Assembly (NCBI GenBank): GCA_039800165.1
Contig: JBDLRH010000068.1
Location: 1 to 49,863, forward strand
Direction of reading: 5' to 3'
Length of the DNA stretch: 49,863 nucleotides
From: JBDLRH01 sp039800165
GTDB taxonomy: Bacteria; Pseudomonadota; Gammaproteobacteria; Burkholderiales; Burkholderiaceae_C
The position numbers and the translations under genes are program-made. The notes below the pieces were generated by a model. The model made no database searches and had not been told where the DNA came from. It was given only the letters and a program-made list of their open reading frames with translations. Below are positions 16,403-25,064 of the stretch, in pieces; within the stretch, counting starts at the first letter, position 1; each line of letters starts with the position of its first letter.

Positions 16403-17416
16403 ATGCACATCCTCATCACCGGCGGCTGCGGATTTGTCGGCGCGCGTCTGGCGCGCACGCTGCTGGCGCAGGGCCAGCTTTGCGTCGCAGGCGCCGCGCC
16501 GCAAGCCATTCGCACCATCACCCTGAGCGACCGCGCCGAACCGCCCGCCGATCTGGCCGCGGATGCGCGCGTGAAGTTTGTGGGCGGCGACCTGAACGAG
16601 CTGATCGCCAAAGGCCAGCTGCCGCTGAAGGATGCGCAGGTGATCTATCACCTGGCGGCGGCGGTCAGTGGTGAATGCGAGGCCGACTTCGACCTGGGCA
16701 TGCGCAGCAATCTGGATGCCACGCTGGGCCTGCTGCAGGCCTGCCGGCACGCGGGGCACCAACCCACCGTGGTGTTCTCGAGCTCGCTCGCGGTGTTCGG
16801 CGGCTCGGCCGAGCAGCCCATGCCGGCCGTCATCGAAGACCACACCCTGCCCACGCCGCAGGGCAGCTACGGCATCCAGAAGTTCATCGGCGAGCAGCTG
16901 GTGGCCGACTTCGCGCGCAAGGGCTTCATCCGCGGCCGCAATGTGCGGCTGATGACGGTGTCGGTGCGGCCGGGGCGGCCCAATGGCGCGGCCTCGGGCT
17001 TTCTGAGCGGCATGATCCGCGAGCCGCTGGCGGGCGTGCGTGCAGTGGTGCCGGTGGCGCCGGACACACCCGTGGCCCTCGCGTCGCCGCGCATCACCAT
17101 CGACGGACTCATTCGCGCGGTGCAGGCCAGCGACGCCGAATGGGGCCCGCGCACTGCGCTCAACTTCCCGTCCATCACCTGTACCGTGCGCCAGATGGCC
17201 GACGCGCTGCATGCGGTGGCGGGTGACGCCGGTACCGCGCTGCTGGACTGGAAGCCCGACCCCGCGATCGAGAAGCTGGTCTACAGCTGGCCGGGCCGGG
17301 TGAACGCGGTGCGCGCTGCGGGCCTCGGCCTGCGGCCCGATGCGAGCTTCGAGGCCATCGTGCGCGAGTATGTGCGCGAGAACCCGGCTGCGATCAAGAT
17401 TCCGGTGAAGGGCTGA
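16403..17416 (+). CDS. denD: D-erythronate dehydrogenase
   Basis: 337 residues, extended SDR/NAD-dependent epimerase family. Cofactor loop ITGGCGFVG (5-13); Ser126-128 (FSSSLAVFGG); catalytic Tyr156 and Lys160 (GSYGIQKFIGEQL). The variant segment SVRPGRPNGAASGFLSGMIREPL is typical of DenD. It oxidises D-erythronate to 2-oxo-tetronate. ATG 16403 follows AAGGAC in a purine-rich leader; otnK starts 13 bases after the stop. Confidence 0.87.
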   Translation: MHILITGGCGFVGARLARTLLAQGQLCVAGAAPQAIRTITLSDRAEPPADLAADARVKFVGGDLNELIAKGQLPLKDAQVIYHLAAAVSGECEADFDLGMRSNLDATLGLLQACRHAGHQPTVVFSSSLAVFGGSAEQPMPAVIEDHTLPTPQGSYGIQKFIGEQLVADFARKGFIRGRNVRLMTVSVRPGRPNGAASGFLSGMIREPLAGVRAVVPVAPDTPVALASPRITIDGLIRAVQASDAEWGPRTALNFPSITCTVRQMADALHAVAGDAGTALLDWKPDPAIEKLVYSWPGRVNAVRAAGLGLRPDASFEAIVREYVRENPAAIKIPVKG

Positions 17417-17429
17417 AGGGACGGCGCCC

Positions 17430-18713
17430 ATGCCCATCGTGCTTGGCTGCATCGCCGACGACTTCACCGGCGCGACCGACCTCGCCAACAACCTGGTGCG
17501 CGCCGGCATGCGCGCGGTGCAGACCATCGGCGTGCCGGCCGCGCCGCTGTCGGCCGAGGTGGACGCGGTGGTGGTGGCGCTGAAGTCGCGCACCATCCCC
17601 GCGGCCGAGGCCATCGCGCAGTCGCTCGACGCGCTGCGCTGGCTGCAGGCGCAGGGCGCGCAGCAGATCTACTTCAAGTACTGCTCCACCTTTGACAGCA
17701 CGCCCGCGGGCAACATCGGCCCCGTCACCGAGGCGCTGATGGAAGCACTCGGCACCGACTTCACCATCGCCACGCCGGCCTTCCCCGACAACGGCCGCAC
17801 CGTGTTCAAGGGCCATCTGTTCGTGGGCGATGTGCTGCTGAGCGACAGCGGCATGCGCGACCACCCGCTCACCCCCATGACCGACGCCAACCTGGTGCGG
17901 GTGCTGCAGGCGCAGTGCCGCCGCAATGTGGGGCTGATCGACCACAAGGCGGTGGCGCAGGGGCCGGAGGCGATTCGCGCGCGCATCGCGCAGCTGAAGG
18001 CAGAGGGCACATCAATCGCCATCGTCGATGCCGTCTCCAACGACGACCTGCTGCGTCTGGGCCCGGCGATCGCCGACCTGCCGCTGGTGACCGCTGGCTC
18101 GGGCGTGGCGATCGGCCTGCCCGGCAACTTCGGCCTGAAGCCGTCGCCGCAGGCGAGCGCGCTGCCCGCGCCGCAGGGCCTGCAGGCGGTGGTGTCGGGC
18201 AGCTGCTCGCAGGCCACCAACCGGCAGGTGGCGCACTTCATCGCGCAGGGCCGCCCCGCGCTCGCGCTGGACCCGCGCGCCATCGTGCGCGACGGCGCTG
18301 ATGCGGTGGCTGCGCATGCGCTGCAGTGGGCCGCGCCGCAGCTCAAGGGGGGCCCGGTGCTGGTCTATTCCACCGCGGCACCCGAGGCGGTGAAGGCGGT
18401 GCAGGCCGAGGTGGGCGTGGCCCGCGCCGGCGAGATGATTGAACACACCCTGGCTGCGGTGGCGCGTGGCCTGGTGCAGGCTGGCGTGCGCCAGCTGGTG
18501 GTGGCCGGCGGCGAGACCTCGGGCGCCTGCGTGCAGGCTCTCGGCGTGGCGCAGCTGCAGATCGGCCCGCAGATCGACCCGGGCGTGCCGTGGTGCCACG
18601 CGCCGACCGCTGTGGATGGCGTGGACAGCGCGGCGGTGCACCTCGCTTTGAAGAGCGGCAACTTCGGCGGCGATGATTTCTTCATCCGCGCGTTCCATCT
18701 GCTGGCGCCATGA
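17430..18713 (+). CDS. otnK: 3-oxo-tetronate kinase (four-carbon acid sugar kinase)
   Basis: 427 residues, DUF1537-type two-domain kinase. The N-terminal signature LGCIADDFTGATDLANNLV (5-23) and YFKYCSTFDSTPAGNIGPV hold the substrate site; the C-terminal VVAGGETSGACVQALGV is the nucleotide-binding motif of the family. It phosphorylates 3-oxo-tetronate to the 4-phosphate using ATP. Its stop overlaps the otnC start (ATGA), so the pair is translationally coupled. Confidence 0.92.
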   Translation: MPIVLGCIADDFTGATDLANNLVRAGMRAVQTIGVPAAPLSAEVDAVVVALKSRTIPAAEAIAQSLDALRWLQAQGAQQIYFKYCSTFDSTPAGNIGPVTEALMEALGTDFTIATPAFPDNGRTVFKGHLFVGDVLLSDSGMRDHPLTPMTDANLVRVLQAQCRRNVGLIDHKAVAQGPEAIRARIAQLKAEGTSIAIVDAVSNDDLLRLGPAIADLPLVTAGSGVAIGLPGNFGLKPSPQASALPAPQGLQAVVSGSCSQATNRQVAHFIAQGRPALALDPRAIVRDGADAVAAHALQWAAPQLKGGPVLVYSTAAPEAVKAVQAEVGVARAGEMIEHTLAAVARGLVQAGVRQLVVAGGETSGACVQALGVAQLQIGPQIDPGVPWCHAPTAVDGVDSAAVHLALKSGNFGGDDFFIRAFHLLAP

Positions 18714-19396
18714 CCGAAACCCAGGCCCGCCACGAAATCTGCCGCATCGGCGAAAGCCTGTTCGCGCGCGGCTATGTGCATGCCACCGCGGGCAACATCA
18801 GTGTGCGGCTGGAAGACGACACGTTCCTCATCACGCCCACCGATGCCTGCCTGGGCCGGCTCGACCCGGCGCGTATCGCGAAGGTCGGCGCGCAACTGCA
18901 GCACCTCAGTGGCGACCGGCCGAGCAAGACCATCGCGGTGCACCAGCAGATCTACGCCGCGGCCACGCGCTTTGATGCCGGCACGCGCTGCGTCATCCAC
19001 ACCCACAGCACGCACTGCGTGGCGCTGAGCCTGGACGTGGCGGCGGTGGAGCGCGCGAACACCGGTGGCGAGTGGTTGCCCGCCATCACGCCCTACTTCG
19101 TGATGAAGGTCGGCCATGTGCCGCTGATTCCGTACCACCGCCCCGGCGACCCGCAGGCCGCTGCGCTGATTGCGCAGGCGATCACGCGCTGGGGTGAACG
19201 TGGCGCACCCGTCCGCGCGGTGATGCTCGAGCGCCTGGGCCCCAACGTCTGGCACGACAGCCCGGCCGCTGCGATGGCCACGCTGGAAGAACTGGAAGAA
19301 ACCGCGCGCCTGTGGCTGATGAGCCAGCCGAAGCCTGCGCCGCTGACCGAAGCGCAGATCGACGAGCTGCGCCGCCAGTTCGGCGCGCGGTGGTGA
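18710..19396 (+). CDS. otnC: 3-oxo-tetronate 4-phosphate decarboxylase (class II aldolase fold)
   Basis: 228 residues of the class II aldolase/adducin family. GYVHATAGNISVRLED is the phosphate-site region and VIHTHSTHCVALS holds the metal ligands His97 and His99. At the position of the catalytic Glu of fuculose-type aldolases (PSSE) this protein has PSKT (Thr74), which fits a decarboxylase rather than an aldol cleavage enzyme. It yields dihydroxyacetone phosphate and CO2, closing the path to glycolysis. Confidence 0.9.
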   Translation: MTETQARHEICRIGESLFARGYVHATAGNISVRLEDDTFLITPTDACLGRLDPARIAKVGAQLQHLSGDRPSKTIAVHQQIYAAATRFDAGTRCVIHTHSTHCVALSLDVAAVERANTGGEWLPAITPYFVMKVGHVPLIPYHRPGDPQAAALIAQAITRWGERGAPVRAVMLERLGPNVWHDSPAAAMATLEELEETARLWLMSQPKPAPLTEAQIDELRRQFGARW

Positions 19397-19419
19397 CCTC
19401 CTACAAGAAACGAAACGAC

Positions 19420-20229
19420 ATGCCCAAGTTCGCCGCCAACCTCTCCATGCTCTACCCCGAGCTCGACTTCATGGACCGCTTTGCTGCGGCCGCGCGCGAC
19501 GGGTTTCAGGGCGTCGAATACCTGTTTCCGTATGCGTTTGACGCGCAGGCGATTGCGCAGCAGCTGAAGGCGCATGGCTTGAAGCAGGTGCTGTTCAATG
19601 CGCCCCCAGGCAACTGGGATAGTGGCGAGCGCGGCCTGGCTTGCCTGCCCGGCCGCGAGGCCGAGTTCCGCGAGGGCATCGCGCGCGCGCTGCATTACGC
19701 GCAGGTGCTGCAGTGCCCGCGCATCCATGTGATGGCCGGTCTGGTGCCTGCGGGCCAGACGCGCGAGGCGTTGCGCGCCACCTATGTGGCCAACCTGCGC
19801 CACGCCGCGGCCGAGGCGGCCAAGCTCGGCATCGACGTGCTGATCGAGCCGATCAACACCCGCGACATTCCCGGCTTCTTCGTCAACCGGCAGGACGACG
19901 CGCATGCGCTGGTGGCCGAGATCGGTGCGGCCAACTGCAAGGTGCAGTTCGACCTGTACCACTGCCAGATCGTCGAGGGCGATGTGGCGATGAAGATCCG
20001 CCAGTACCTGCCCACCGGCCGCGTCGGCCACTTCCAGATTGCCGGTGTGCCCGAGCGCCACGAGCCCGACGTGGGCGAGATGAACTACCCCTACCTGTTC
20101 AAGGTGATCGACGAAGTCGCTACGCAATGCGGCTGGGACGGCTGGGTCGGCTGCGAATACCGCCCCGCGCGCGGCGCGCAGCCGGGCGGCACCTCGGCAG
20201 GGCTGGGGTGGATGCGCGGCACCGCGTGA
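19420..20229 (+). CDS. otnI: 2-oxo-tetronate isomerase (hydroxypyruvate isomerase family)
   Basis: 269 residues, TIM-barrel xylose-isomerase-like family. Landmarks are FAANLSMLYPELDFMDRF at the N-terminus, FNAPPGNWDSGERG, LIEPINTRDIPGFF and VQFDLYHCQIVEGD, with metal ligands in the EP and DLYH motifs. It interconverts 2-oxo- and 3-oxo-tetronate, the step joining both dehydrogenases to OtnK. The start ATG 19420 follows otnC by 23 bases. The last few residues (RGAQPGGTSAGLGW) are ordinary for the family. Confidence 0.9.
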   Translation: MPKFAANLSMLYPELDFMDRFAAAARDGFQGVEYLFPYAFDAQAIAQQLKAHGLKQVLFNAPPGNWDSGERGLACLPGREAEFREGIARALHYAQVLQCPRIHVMAGLVPAGQTREALRATYVANLRHAAAEAAKLGIDVLIEPINTRDIPGFFVNRQDDAHALVAEIGAANCKVQFDLYHCQIVEGDVAMKIRQYLPTGRVGHFQIAGVPERHEPDVGEMNYPYLFKVIDEVATQCGWDGWVGCEYRPARGAQPGGTSAGLGWMRGTA

Positions 20230-20278
20230 GACGTCCGTCGATTCGGCGTAGAGTTCCGCTTCTTCCCGGAGACATCGA

Positions 20279-21847
20279 ATGAACGCCCCCATCCACCGCG
20301 AAATGCCCGAAGGCACCCTGGACGCCGCTGCCGCACTGGCCCACGCCAGCGCCAAGTGGGACGGCGACATCGTGCGCCAGCTCACCGACTACATCGCCAT
20401 CCCGGCCAAGTCGCCGGGCTTCGACAAGGACTGGGCCGCCAACGGCCACATCGACAACGTGCTGCGCCGCGCCGCGCAGTGGGTGGAGGAGCAAAAGGTT
20501 GAGGGCCTGAAGCTCGAGCTGATCCGGCTGGAGGGTCGCACGCCGGTCATCTTCTTTGAGGTGCCTGCAAGTGCCGGCGATGGCGGCAGCCGCCAGACCA
20601 TGAGCGCCGCTGGGCCGTCCCAAGGCGCGAAGGCCCCCTCGGGGGGCAGTGAAGCACACGAAGTGGCGAGCGTGGGGGCCCAGGGCACCGTGTTGATGTA
20701 CGGCCACATGGACAAGCAGCCCGAGTTCACCGGCTGGCGCAAGGACCTGGGCCCGTGGACGCCCAAGTACGAGGACGGCAAGCTGTATGGCCGTGGCGGC
20801 GCCGATGACGGCTACGCGGTGTACGCCAGCATCGCCGCGGTGCAGGCGCTCAAGGCGCAGAAGGTCGCGCATCCGCGCATCGTTGGCCTGATCGAGACCT
20901 GCGAGGAATCGGGCAGCTACGACCTGATGCCCTACATCGACGCGCTGCGCCCGCGGCTGGGCGATGTGGCGCTGGTCATCTGCCTGGACAGCGGCGCGGG
21001 CAACTACGACCAGCTGTGGCTGACCACCAGCCTGCGCGGCATGGCCAGCGGCACGCTGAAGGTCGAGATCCTGACCGAGGGCGTGCACTCGGGCGATGCG
21101 TCGGGCCTGGTGCCCAGCAGCTTTCGCATCATGCGCCAGCTGCTCGACCGCCTGGAAGACAGCAAGACCGGCCGCCTGCTGCCCGACAGCTTTCATTGCG
21201 AGGTGCCGGGAGAACGTCTGGCGCAAGCGAAGGCCACCGCCGCCATCCTGGGCGACGAGGTCTACAAGCGCTTCCCGTGGGCCCACTACGACTGCGGCGG
21301 CTCCACCGCGTTTGCGTTGCCCACCACCACCGACCCGGTGCAGGCCCTCATCAACCGCACCTGGACGCCGACGCTCAGCGTCACCGGCGCCGAGGGCTTC
21401 CCGGCGCTGAAGGACGCGGGCAACGTGCTGCGCCCCTACACCGCCTTCAAGCTGAGCCTGCGCCTGCCGCCGCTGGTGGACGCCGCGCAGGCGGTGCAGG
21501 ACCTGAAGACCCTGCTGGAAGACAACGCGCCGTACCAGGCCAAGGTGACCTTCGACAGTAACGGCGGCGCCACCGGATGGAACGCGCCCGACACCGCGCC
21601 GTGGTTCGAGCGAGCGCTCAACGCGGCGTCACAGGCGCACTTCGGCGCACCGGTGGGCTACATCGGCCAGGGCGGCACCATCCCGCTGATGAACATGCTG
21701 AGCGCGGGCTTCCCCAAGGCGCAGATGATGGTGTGCGGCGTGCTCGGCCCCAAGAGCAACGCGCACGGGCCGAATGAGTTTCTGCATGTGCCCTACGCCA
21801 AGCGCCTGACGGCGGCGGTGGCGCAGGTGATTGCGGCGATGCCCTGA
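20279..21847 (+). CDS. M20 family metallopeptidase (dipeptidase-like)
   Basis: 522 residues. Metal ligands are visible: His143 and Asp145 in YGHMDKQ, the bridging Asp in GRGGADDG (176-177), the Glu209-Glu210 pair in ETCEESGS, and a late His in HGPNEFLHV. The protein is cytosolic, without signal peptide. It cleaves dipeptides or N-acyl amino acids; the substrate is unknown. Residues about 98-135 are a Ser/Gly/Ala-rich insertion between the second strand and the YGHMD motif, encoded largely by a palindromic repeat (separate entry). It follows otnI by 49 bases and may be co-transcribed, though its link to tetronate use is unclear. Confidence 0.9.
   Translation: MNAPIHREMPEGTLDAAAALAHASAKWDGDIVRQLTDYIAIPAKSPGFDKDWAANGHIDNVLRRAAQWVEEQKVEGLKLELIRLEGRTPVIFFEVPASAGDGGSRQTMSAAGPSQGAKAPSGGSEAHEVASVGAQGTVLMYGHMDKQPEFTGWRKDLGPWTPKYEDGKLYGRGGADDGYAVYASIAAVQALKAQKVAHPRIVGLIETCEESGSYDLMPYIDALRPRLGDVALVICLDSGAGNYDQLWLTTSLRGMASGTLKVEILTEGVHSGDASGLVPSSFRIMRQLLDRLEDSKTGRLLPDSFHCEVPGERLAQAKATAAILGDEVYKRFPWAHYDCGGSTAFALPTTTDPVQALINRTWTPTLSVTGAEGFPALKDAGNVLRPYTAFKLSLRLPPLVDAAQAVQDLKTLLEDNAPYQAKVTFDSNGGATGWNAPDTAPWFERALNAASQAHFGAPVGYIGQGGTIPLMNMLSAGFPKAQMMVCGVLGPKSNAHGPNEFLHVPYAKRLTAAVAQVIAAMP
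20610..20683 (+). repeat. REP-like palindromic element inside the M20 peptidase gene
   Basis: A 74-base element bounded by inverted CTGGGCC (20610-20616) and GGCCCAG (20677-20683), with a central GC hairpin (GCCCCC-TC-GGGGGGC region, 20633-20647). From memory it resembles short palindromic repeats that are scattered between genes in Comamonadaceae genomes. Here it is translated in frame. Confidence 0.6.
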
Positions 21848-21872
21848 GCTGGGCTGCTCGCTCGGCACTGCA

Positions 21873-21892
21873 AAGGGGCCTTCGGGCCCCTT
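21873..21892. terminator. Terminator hairpin, convergent M20 and MFS genes
   Basis: Perfect 8-bp stem AAGGGGCC/GGCCCCTT closed by a TTCG tetraloop, followed by GCTGTTTG. It lies 25 bases after the M20 stop and 17 bases beyond the end of the opposing MFS gene and can serve both. Confidence 0.8.
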
Positions 21893-21909
21893 GCTGTTTG
21901 AGGCGCGGC

Positions 21910-23085
21910 TCAGGTAGCGACAGCCGCTGCCCGCCGCTTCATCGCCAGCCACAGCAGGGCTGCACCTGTCAGCACGACCGGCAGCAGCGAGCCCCAGTTC
22001 AGCAGCGACCAGCCCTGCGTGGTCACCAGCACGCCCGACGAGAACGAGCTGAGCGCGAGCGTGATGAACACAAAGCGGTTGAGCGCACCCTGCGCGCGGT
22101 CGCGCTCCTCCGGCGTGTAGGTGGACAGCGACAGCGTGGTGCTGCCAGTGAACAGGAAGTTCCAGCCCACGCCCAGCAGGAAGGACGCCACGAGGAACTG
22201 GTGCAGCTCCACGCCCGACAGCGCCACCGCGATGCACACCAGGTTGAGCACCACGCCCACGCTCATCACCTGCAGCACGCCAAAGCGCTTGATCAGGTGA
22301 CCGGTGAAGAAGCCCGGCGCGAACATGCCGATCACGTGCCACTCGAGCACAAAGGCTGCATCCGAAAACGGCAGGCCGCATTGCTGCATGGCCAGCGGCG
22401 TGGCGGCCATCAGCAGGTTCATCACGCCGTAGCTCAACGCGCCCGCGGCGGCGGCCACGATGAAGGCGGGCTGCTTCATGATTTCTGACAGCGGCCGCCC
22501 GCCGGTGCTGCCCGGCTTCTTGGGCGGTGCCGGCGGGAACTGGATGAACGACAGCACGATGAACGACAGCACCGCCACACCGCTGAGCGCCACATACGCG
22601 CCGGCAAACGGCACCGAGAACCACTCGCGCGTGTACTTGGCAAGGTTCGGGCCGATCACCGCACCGATCAGGCCGCCGGCCATCACCCACGACACCGCCT
22701 TCTCCTGCATGCCCTTGGCCGCCAGCTCGGCCGCGGCAAAGCGGTACAGCTGCGCATTGGCGCTGAAGTAACCCGCGATCAGCGTGGCAGCGCACAGCAG
22801 CCAGAAGTTGCGGCTGAACGCGGCATAGGCGCACAGCAGGCACGACAGCAGGGCCACCACCGCGCCGATCTGGAAGCTGCCCTTGCGACCAAAGCGCGAC
22901 TGCGTGCTGGCCACCAGCGTGGTGGACATCGCGCCGCCCACCACATAGCCCATCACCGGCAGCGTGGCCATCCACCCGAACGGCGCAAGCGACAGGCCGA
23001 CCAGCCCGTTGATCGCGATGAAGGTGACGTTGTTGGTGAGGAACAGGCCCTGACAGAGCGTCAGCAGCGCAAGGTGGCGATTCAT
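21910..23085 (-). CDS. MFS transporter
   Basis: 391 residues with about 12 hydrophobic segments of the major facilitator fold. The loop RFGRKGSFQIGAVV between segments 2 and 3 is the MFS signature region. Substrate unknown; drug or metabolite efflux is possible. Its ATG overlaps the rsmE stop by four bases (ATGA on the minus strand), so it is translated from the rsmE transcript. Confidence 0.85.
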   Translation of the reverse strand: MNRHLALLTLCQGLFLTNNVTFIAINGLVGLSLAPFGWMATLPVMGYVVGGAMSTTLVASTQSRFGRKGSFQIGAVVALLSCLLCAYAAFSRNFWLLCAATLIAGYFSANAQLYRFAAAELAAKGMQEKAVSWVMAGGLIGAVIGPNLAKYTREWFSVPFAGAYVALSGVAVLSFIVLSFIQFPPAPPKKPGSTGGRPLSEIMKQPAFIVAAAAGALSYGVMNLLMAATPLAMQQCGLPFSDAAFVLEWHVIGMFAPGFFTGHLIKRFGVLQVMSVGVVLNLVCIAVALSGVELHQFLVASFLLGVGWNFLFTGSTTLSLSTYTPEERDRAQGALNRFVFITLALSSFSSGVLVTTQGWSLLNWGSLLPVVLTGAALLWLAMKRRAAAVAT

Positions 23086-23882
23086 GCGCCCGAGTATGCG
23101 CCCAGGGTCAGTGCGGCCAGTGTCGCCAGCGGCGCAGTTTCGGCGCGCAGCGTGCGCGGCCCCAGCGTCACCGGCTGCCAGCCCTGCGCGCGTGCGGCGG
23201 CCTCTTCGTCAGGCGACAGGCCGCCTTCGGGCCCACTGAGCAGGTACACGCAACGGTGGATGACGCCGACGTCAGGCGCCTTGGCTTGAAGCGATTCAGA
23301 CAAAGAAGACAGGGGCAACGCATCGCCAGCGAGCGACAGCACCAGCCGCAAGGTGGCGCTGGAAGCGGCGGGGGCCGCGGATGCTGCACCAAGTGGGGCC
23401 GTCGCACCGCGAAGCCACGCATCAAAAGCCACCGGCGTGGCCACCGGTGGCACGCGGTTGCGCCCGCACTGCTCGCAGGCGGCCACCGCAATCGATTGCC
23501 AGTGCGCCTGCTTTTTCTCGGCGCGCTCGCCGCTCAGCCGCAGCACGCTGCGCGCGCTCATCAGCGGCGTGATGCCGGCCACGCCGAGTTCGGTGGCCTT
23601 CTCCACCAGCCAGTCCATGCGCTCGTTGGCCGGGATGCCGAGGGCCAGATGCACATGGATCGGCGCCTCGCGCTCGACGGCGTGATGCGTACCTACCTGC
23701 ACATCGACCGTGCTGCGGCCCATGCGGGTGATGGCGGCCTCGTGTTCACCGCCGCGGCCATCAAACAGCGTGATCGCATCGCCAGGCTGCAGCCGCAGCA
23801 CCTGCACATGGCGCGCCGCACCTGGCGGCAGGCCCAGCGACAGGCCGCTGTGCAGTGGCTCGGGGCAGAAGAGGCGCGGCAT
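23082..23882 (-). CDS. rsmE: 16S rRNA (uracil(1498)-N(3))-methyltransferase
   Basis: 266 residues. An N-terminal PUA-like domain (PRLFCPEPLHSG...RHVQVLRLQPGDAITLFDGRGGE) precedes a SPOUT knot ending in LLSGPEGGLSPDEEAAA and LGPRTLRAETA, the SAM-binding trefoil of RsmE. It methylates U1498 of 16S rRNA in the assembled 30S subunit. An Ala/Ser-rich insertion (LGAASAAPAASS, near residue 180) is unusual but lies in a loop. It sits downstream of amgK on the same strand. Confidence 0.93.
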   Translation of the reverse strand: MPRLFCPEPLHSGLSLGLPPGAARHVQVLRLQPGDAITLFDGRGGEHEAAITRMGRSTVDVQVGTHHAVEREAPIHVHLALGIPANERMDWLVEKATELGVAGITPLMSARSVLRLSGERAEKKQAHWQSIAVAACEQCGRNRVPPVATPVAFDAWLRGATAPLGAASAAPAASSATLRLVLSLAGDALPLSSLSESLQAKAPDVGVIHRCVYLLSGPEGGLSPDEEAAARAQGWQPVTLGPRTLRAETAPLATLAALTLGAYSGA

Positions 23883-23930
23883 GGACGGGGCGGCGCGCGG
23901 TGACGTAGGGCGGCAGCGGTGCGTGCCGCG

Positions 23931-25046
23931 TCAGGCGCGCCCGAACGAGAAGGCTTCCACCTGCTCGGTGCCTTCGACCTCGTCGATCAGGCGCAGCAGC
24001 GGGGCCAGCTCGCGGTAGCGGCTGGCGGTGGCGCGGATGTAGCGGATGAAGCGCGGCGCATCGGCCAGGTACTTCGGCTTGCCATCGCGCAGCGTCAGGC
24101 GCGCGAAGATGCCCGCCACCTTCAGGTGGCGCTGCAGGCCCATCCATTCGACCGCGCGGTAGAACGCGCCAAAGTCGCTGTGCCAGTCCTCGAAGTCCAT
24201 CAAGCCGGCCTTGCGCGCGGCCTGCCAGTAGCGCACCGTCACGTCGAGCACGAACTCCTCGTCCCAGCTCAGGAAGGCGTCGCGCATCAGGCTTGCGATG
24301 TCGTAGGTGATGGGCCCCTGCACCGCGTCCTGGAAGTCGAGCACGCCCAGGCGGGGTTCCGCGCTATCGCGCGGCATCATCAGGTTGCGCGGCATGAAGT
24401 CGCGGTGCACGAACACCTGCGGCGCGGCCAGGTTGCGCTGCATGATCAGCTGGAACTGCTGGTCCAGCGTGGACCGCTGCGCGTCACCCAGCGTGATCTT
24501 TCGGTGCTGCGCGAGATACCAGTCGGGGAACAGCGACAGTTCGCGCGACAGCAGCGCTTCGTCATACGGCGGCAGCACGCCGGGCCTGGATGCGCGCTGC
24601 CACGCCACCAGCGCGTCCACCGCGCGCAGGTACAGCGGCAGGTTGGCCACGGCGTTGTCGCGGTCGATGACGTCCATCATCGTCTGCGTGCCCAGGTCGT
24701 CGAGCAACATGAAGCCCTGCGGCGCGTCCCAGGCCAGCACGCGCGGCGCCAGCAGGCCGGCGTCGTGCAGCAGCGCGGCGATGCGCACGAACGGCTCGCA
24801 GTTCTCCTTGTCGGGCGGTGCGTCCATCACGATCAGGCTGCCGCAGGCTGCAGTGCGGCTGTTCACCCGCAGGTAGCGGCGAAAGCTCGCATCGGCCGAG
24901 GCCACGCGCAGCGAAGCCACATCGATGCCGTGCGCAGGCGCCACCGATGCCAGCCACGTGCTGCAGGCGGCTCCCCGTGCGGGGTCGGCCCAGCTCACGG
25001 ATGCGGCGTGCGCTTTGTCGTTCGCCGGTGTCGAGGGGGTGCTCAT
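23931..25046 (-). CDS. amgK: Anomeric sugar kinase AmgK (APH-fold phosphotransferase)
   Basis: 371 residues of the aminoglycoside phosphotransferase fold. The catalytic loop is VHRDFMPRNLMM and the metal-binding Asp is in VLDFQDAVQGP. Adjacent to lptD, as in Pseudomonas, this is the AmgK kinase that phosphorylates N-acetylmuramate and N-acetylglucosamine at C1 in cell-wall recycling. Its usual partner murU is not next to it, but its 3' end lies at the right end of this window. The start codons of amgK and lptD are only 18 bases apart in opposite directions. Confidence 0.82.
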   Translation of the reverse strand: MSTPSTPANDKAHAASVSWADPARGAACSTWLASVAPAHGIDVASLRVASADASFRRYLRVNSRTAACGSLIVMDAPPDKENCEPFVRIAALLHDAGLLAPRVLAWDAPQGFMLLDDLGTQTMMDVIDRDNAVANLPLYLRAVDALVAWQRASRPGVLPPYDEALLSRELSLFPDWYLAQHRKITLGDAQRSTLDQQFQLIMQRNLAAPQVFVHRDFMPRNLMMPRDSAEPRLGVLDFQDAVQGPITYDIASLMRDAFLSWDEEFVLDVTVRYWQAARKAGLMDFEDWHSDFGAFYRAVEWMGLQRHLKVAGIFARLTLRDGKPKYLADAPRFIRYIRATASRYRELAPLLRLIDEVEGTEQVEAFSFGRA

Positions 25047-25064
25047 GGATAATCGATTCTACAA

